A DNA stretch of 64,000 nucleotides, taken from contig NZ_JASZYQ010000003.1 in assembly GCF_030316885.1 (NCBI RefSeq), positions 124,001 to 188,000 on the forward strand, read 5' to 3'. The stretch comes from Variovorax jilinensis (GTDB lineage Bacteria > Pseudomonadota > Gammaproteobacteria > Burkholderiales > Burkholderiaceae_C). Position numbers and translations under genes: made by a program. This document shows positions 61,562 through 64,000 of the stretch, piece after piece; position 1 is the first letter of the stretch; the number at the start of each line of letters is the position of its first letter. The notes below the pieces were generated by a model, which had not been told where the DNA came from, made no database searches, and saw nothing but the letters and a program-made list of their open reading frames with translations.

Positions 61562-63048
61562 GATGAGCAGCTGATCTCGATCGTGGAGGCCCAGTCGGGC
61601 GGGAAGCCGGCGAATTCTTCATGGCCGGCATGTTCGTCAAATGGGGACTCGAGCAGCGCCAGCAAGGTGGCGACGCCCGAGAAGTCCCTGGCGGCGGCGG
61701 CCTCGATCGCCTGCTGTCCCAAGTGGTTGCGCAGGACGAACTTCGGATTGTGGCCGAGCATGCGGCGGGCGGTCTCGGCGGCCGGCGTGCCGGCGCGGCG
61801 CGCCGCATGGCTCGCCCACCAGGCGTCGAAGCCCGCGCGATCGATGAACAGGTCGCGCACCGGGCCCGTGTCGCCGTCCGCCACCGCCTGCGAGAGGCGG
61901 CGCCAGAAGATCGTGTAGTCGACCTTTTCCTGCGCCAGCAGGCGCAATGCGCCCTCGATCAGCTGGCGGTCGCCGTCCGCGGCTTCGGCCAGTCCCAGCT
62001 TGGCCCGCATGCGGTCCTCGAACTCGGACGGGAACACCGTCTTGTAAGACTCGAGCGCAGCCACCGCGACCTGCTGGTCGCCGATCAGCGGCAGCAGGGC
62101 CTGGGCGAGGCAGAACAGGTTCCAGTAGGCGACGTTGGGCTGCTGGTTGAAGGCGTAGCGGCCGGCCGTATCGCTGTGGTTGCAGATGTGGCGCGGATCG
62201 AAGCCGTCGAGGAACTGGAACGGGCCGTAGTCGATCGTGAGCCCGAGGATGCTCATGTTGTCGGTGTTCATCACGCCGTGGCAGAAGCCCACCGCCTGCC
62301 AGCGGGCGAGCAGGGCGGCGGTGCGCTCGCTCACCGCCTCGAGGAAGGCCGCGTAGGCGTTGCCGTCGAAGCGATCGCTGTGCCGGCATTCGGGATAGTG
62401 GCGGTCGATGACGTGATCGGCCAGGGCGCGCAGTTCGCCGTCGCGCTGGTTGGCCGCGAAGTGCTCGAAATGGCCGAAGCGCACGAAGCTCGGTGCCAGC
62501 CGGGTCACGACCGCGGCGGTTTCCAGTTCCTCGCGTCGCACGCGGGCATCGGAGCCGGTCACGCACAGGGCGCGCGTGGTCGGGATGCCCAGGCCGTGCA
62601 TCGCCTCGCTGCAGAGGAATTCGCGAATGCTCGAGCGCAGCACGGCACGGCCATCGCCCATCCGTGAATAGGGCGTGGGGCCGGCGCCCTTCAGCTGCAC
62701 CTCGAGGCCACCCGCGGTTTCGCCGAGCATGATCGCGCGGCCATCGCCGAGCTGGCCGGCCCAGACGCCGAACTGGTGGCCGCTGTAGACCGTGGCGTAG
62801 GGCCGGGTGCCCGCGATTGGCAGATTGCCGGTGAAAGCCGCCAGGCCTTCGTCGGATTGCAGCCAGGAGTCGTCCAGCCCCAGGAGGCGCGCGGCCGATC
62901 CGCTGCGGCCGACCCAGTAGGGTTCGGGCAGCGGCCGCGGCTGGAGTTCGGTCAGGAAGGCGGGACCCAGCGCCGAAAAGCCAGGGGCCCAGCGCAGACC
63001 CGGGGCCACCAGGTCGGCTTCGTCGGCAAGCATGCTCATGGACGCCAT
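61558..63048 (-). CDS. selO: Protein adenylyltransferase SelO (YdiU)
   Basis: SelO has a pseudokinase fold and AMPylates proteins, linked to redox homeostasis. From the ATG at 63048 it is 496 residues (two further in-frame Met at 63039 and 63033). [33 protein letters not shown] and [27 protein letters not shown] are family motifs. The C-terminus ends ISCSS, the conserved Cys position that is selenocysteine in vertebrates. It is first gene of the five-gene minus-strand run. Confidence 0.94.
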   Translation of the reverse strand: MASMSMLADEADLVAPGLRWAPGFSALGPAFLTELQPRPLPEPYWVGRSGSAARLLGLDDSWLQSDEGLAAFTGNLPIAGTRPYATVYSGHQFGVWAGQLGDGRAIMLGETAGGLEVQLKGAGPTPYSRMGDGRAVLRSSIREFLCSEAMHGLGIPTTRALCVTGSDARVRREELETAAVVTRLAPSFVRFGHFEHFAANQRDGELRALADHVIDRHYPECRHSDRFDGNAYAAFLEAVSERTAALLARWQAVGFCHGVMNTDNMSILGLTIDYGPFQFLDGFDPRHICNHSDTAGRYAFNQQPNVAYWNLFCLAQALLPLIGDQQVAVAALESYKTVFPSEFEDRMRAKLGLAEAADGDRQLIEGALRLLAQEKVDYTIFWRRLSQAVADGDTGPVRDLFIDRAGFDAWWASHAARRAGTPAAETARRMLGHNPKFVLRNHLGQQAIEAAAARDFSGVATLLALLESPFDEHAGHEEFAGFPPDWASTIEISCSS

Positions 63049-63121
63049 TGTCCCGCAGCGCCCGAAACCCCGGCGCGGCGGGGGCTTGGCTGTCGCGGCC
63101 GCGATTCCGCGCAGCCGGCGC

Positions 63122-64000
63122 TCAGGAAGCGGAGGCGGCGGCGGGCCGCGCTTCGACCGCGCCCGACAGTTGGGCCCGGTACTGCGCCGGTGGCAGGCCA
63201 AACCAGCGCTTGCAGGCGCGAAAGAAGTTGCTGCTGTCGACATAGCCGAGCAGGTCGGCCACCTCGGCCAGCGAATGGCGCTCCTCGGACAGGTACTGGC
63301 GCGCAAGCTCGAAGCGCGTGCTGTCGAGCAGGGCCTGGTAGGACACGGATTCCTCCTGCAGGCGCCGCTGCAGCGTGCGCTCGGCGAGGCCGAGGCCGGC
63401 CGCCACGTCCTGCCGGCGCGGCTCGCCGCGCCCGAGACGGCGCGCGATCTCGGCGCGCACCAGGCTCGCGATGCGGGTCTGGCCGAGCTGGTCCAGCTGT
63501 TCCTCGAGCAGCTTCTCGTGCATGGCGCCGAGCGACTGGTGATGCGTGGGAATCGGGATCCGCAGATCGTCTGCCGACATGAGCAGCCGGTGCGTCGGGG
63601 CATCGAAGCGGATCGGGCAGCCGAAGGCCTCGCGGTACGGGTGGTCGTTGACGGGGCTGGGGTGCGCGAACTCGACCACCTCGGGCAGGACCTCGCGCCG
63701 CGTGAGCCACTGGCACAGCACCAGCGTGGCGAGCATGGCGTATTCGACCCGCTGGCGCGGCACCGGCAGCGTGCCGCCCGTGTGGTGGGTGCTGAGCCAG
63801 ACGCCGCGCGCGTCGGGTTCCAGCGTGAAGGCGGTGGCGTCGGAGATCACGGCCATGTAGCGCTCGAGGCGCCGCAAGGCACTGCCCAGGTCGCGGCTGC
63901 AGGCCATCGCGTGGCCGACCGTGCCGGTGTTGCTGTGGGTCGCGGCCAGGCTGCGCCGCAAGCCCAGCGTGGGCTTGCCGACGCGCGCCACGGCGAGCTG
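63122..64000 (-). CDS. AraC-family transcriptional regulator (5' end outside window)
   Basis: About 293 codons are visible and the frame stays open to the window edge, so probably 40-70 residues are missing. The N-terminal part resembles the 'Arabinose_bd' domain of AraC regulators of the OruR/ArgR-like type ([16 protein letters not shown]). The C-terminus has two helix-turn-helix motifs: [21 protein letters not shown] and [22 protein letters not shown]. The tail ([10 protein letters not shown]) is disordered. An internal GTG at 63991 exists, but the family length argues against it as the start. The target may lie to the right of the window. Confidence 0.88.
   Translation of the reverse strand, partial: QLAVARVGKPTLGLRRSLAATHSNTGTVGHAMACSRDLGSALRRLERYMAVISDATAFTLEPDARGVWLSTHHTGGTLPVPRQRVEYAMLATLVLCQWLTRREVLPEVVEFAHPSPVNDHPYREAFGCPIRFDAPTHRLLMSADDLRIPIPTHHQSLGAMHEKLLEEQLDQLGQTRIASLVRAEIARRLGRGEPRRQDVAAGLGLAERTLQRRLQEESVSYQALLDSTRFELARQYLSEERHSLAEVADLLGYVDSSNFFRACKRWFGLPPAQYRAQLSGAVEARPAAASAS

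Overview
The window is about 64 kb of GC-rich, densely coded chromosome from a betaproteobacterium. Family Comamonadaceae, perhaps Variovorax or a close relative, fits best. This placement is an inference from gene neighbourhoods (exbB-exbD-lpxK-Trm112-kdsB-adk, smc-zipA-ligA, clpS-clpA, map-glnD), from protein character and from a characteristic GC-rich intergenic repeat; no database search was run. No rRNA, tRNA, CRISPR array, insertion sequence or prophage was seen. The window cuts an asparaginase-family gene at its left end and an AraC-type regulator at its right end.

Layout. 1-1312: asparaginase tail and two small unknown genes. 1325-5083 (minus): exbB, exbD, lpxK, Trm112, kdsB, adk, a cell-envelope and nucleotide operon. 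5084-5398: an unusual gap with DnaA-box-like sites and a dyad. 5399-16353 (mostly plus): xseA, sodB, icd, clpS, clpA, a cardiolipin synthase-type phospholipase D protein, sbcB and a GNAT acetyltransferase, with two small exported proteins on the minus strand. 16394-25781 (minus): a pyrimidine-base uptake and degradation island, made of URC1 (GTP cyclohydrolase II-like), URC4 (DUF1688), uracil phosphoribosyltransferase, a BMP-type nucleobase ABC transporter (binding protein, ATPase, two permeases) and a CodA-like deaminase. Together they would import a base, deaminate it, convert uracil to UMP and open the ring. 25952-27147: an ECF sigma factor with an NrsF-type membrane anti-sigma factor behind a probable self-regulated promoter. 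27176-28699: a HerA-like ATPase.

28846-38320 (plus) is the most unusual block. It is a tightly coupled ten-gene operon resembling aryl-polyene (APE) clusters: acyl carrier protein, COG4648 membrane protein, an acyl-AMP ligase fused to a hotdog dehydratase, LpxL-like acyltransferase, LolA-like carrier, MMPL exporter, polysaccharide deacetylase, methyltransferase, ApeP-like dehydratase and FabG-like reductase. No ketosynthase is present anywhere in the window. The block looks like machinery that loads, modifies and exports an acyl group but needs chain extension from elsewhere, or that works on a ready-made acid.

38419-47635: a lipoprotein, then smc, zipA, ligA, a Gly/Tyr-rich lipoprotein, def and a DoxX protein. 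47795-50870: a polar amino-acid ABC transporter with no ATPase gene beside it. 50895-54334 (minus): map and glnD. 54417-59419: purL and an exported-looking YgiD dioxygenase. 59489-63048 (minus): selO, msrB, yciB, bolA-like and a parvulin isomerase. A GC-rich repeat family occurs three times, each time beginning 1-4 bases after a stop codon (upp, fabG-like, smc) and in the same orientation as the gene.
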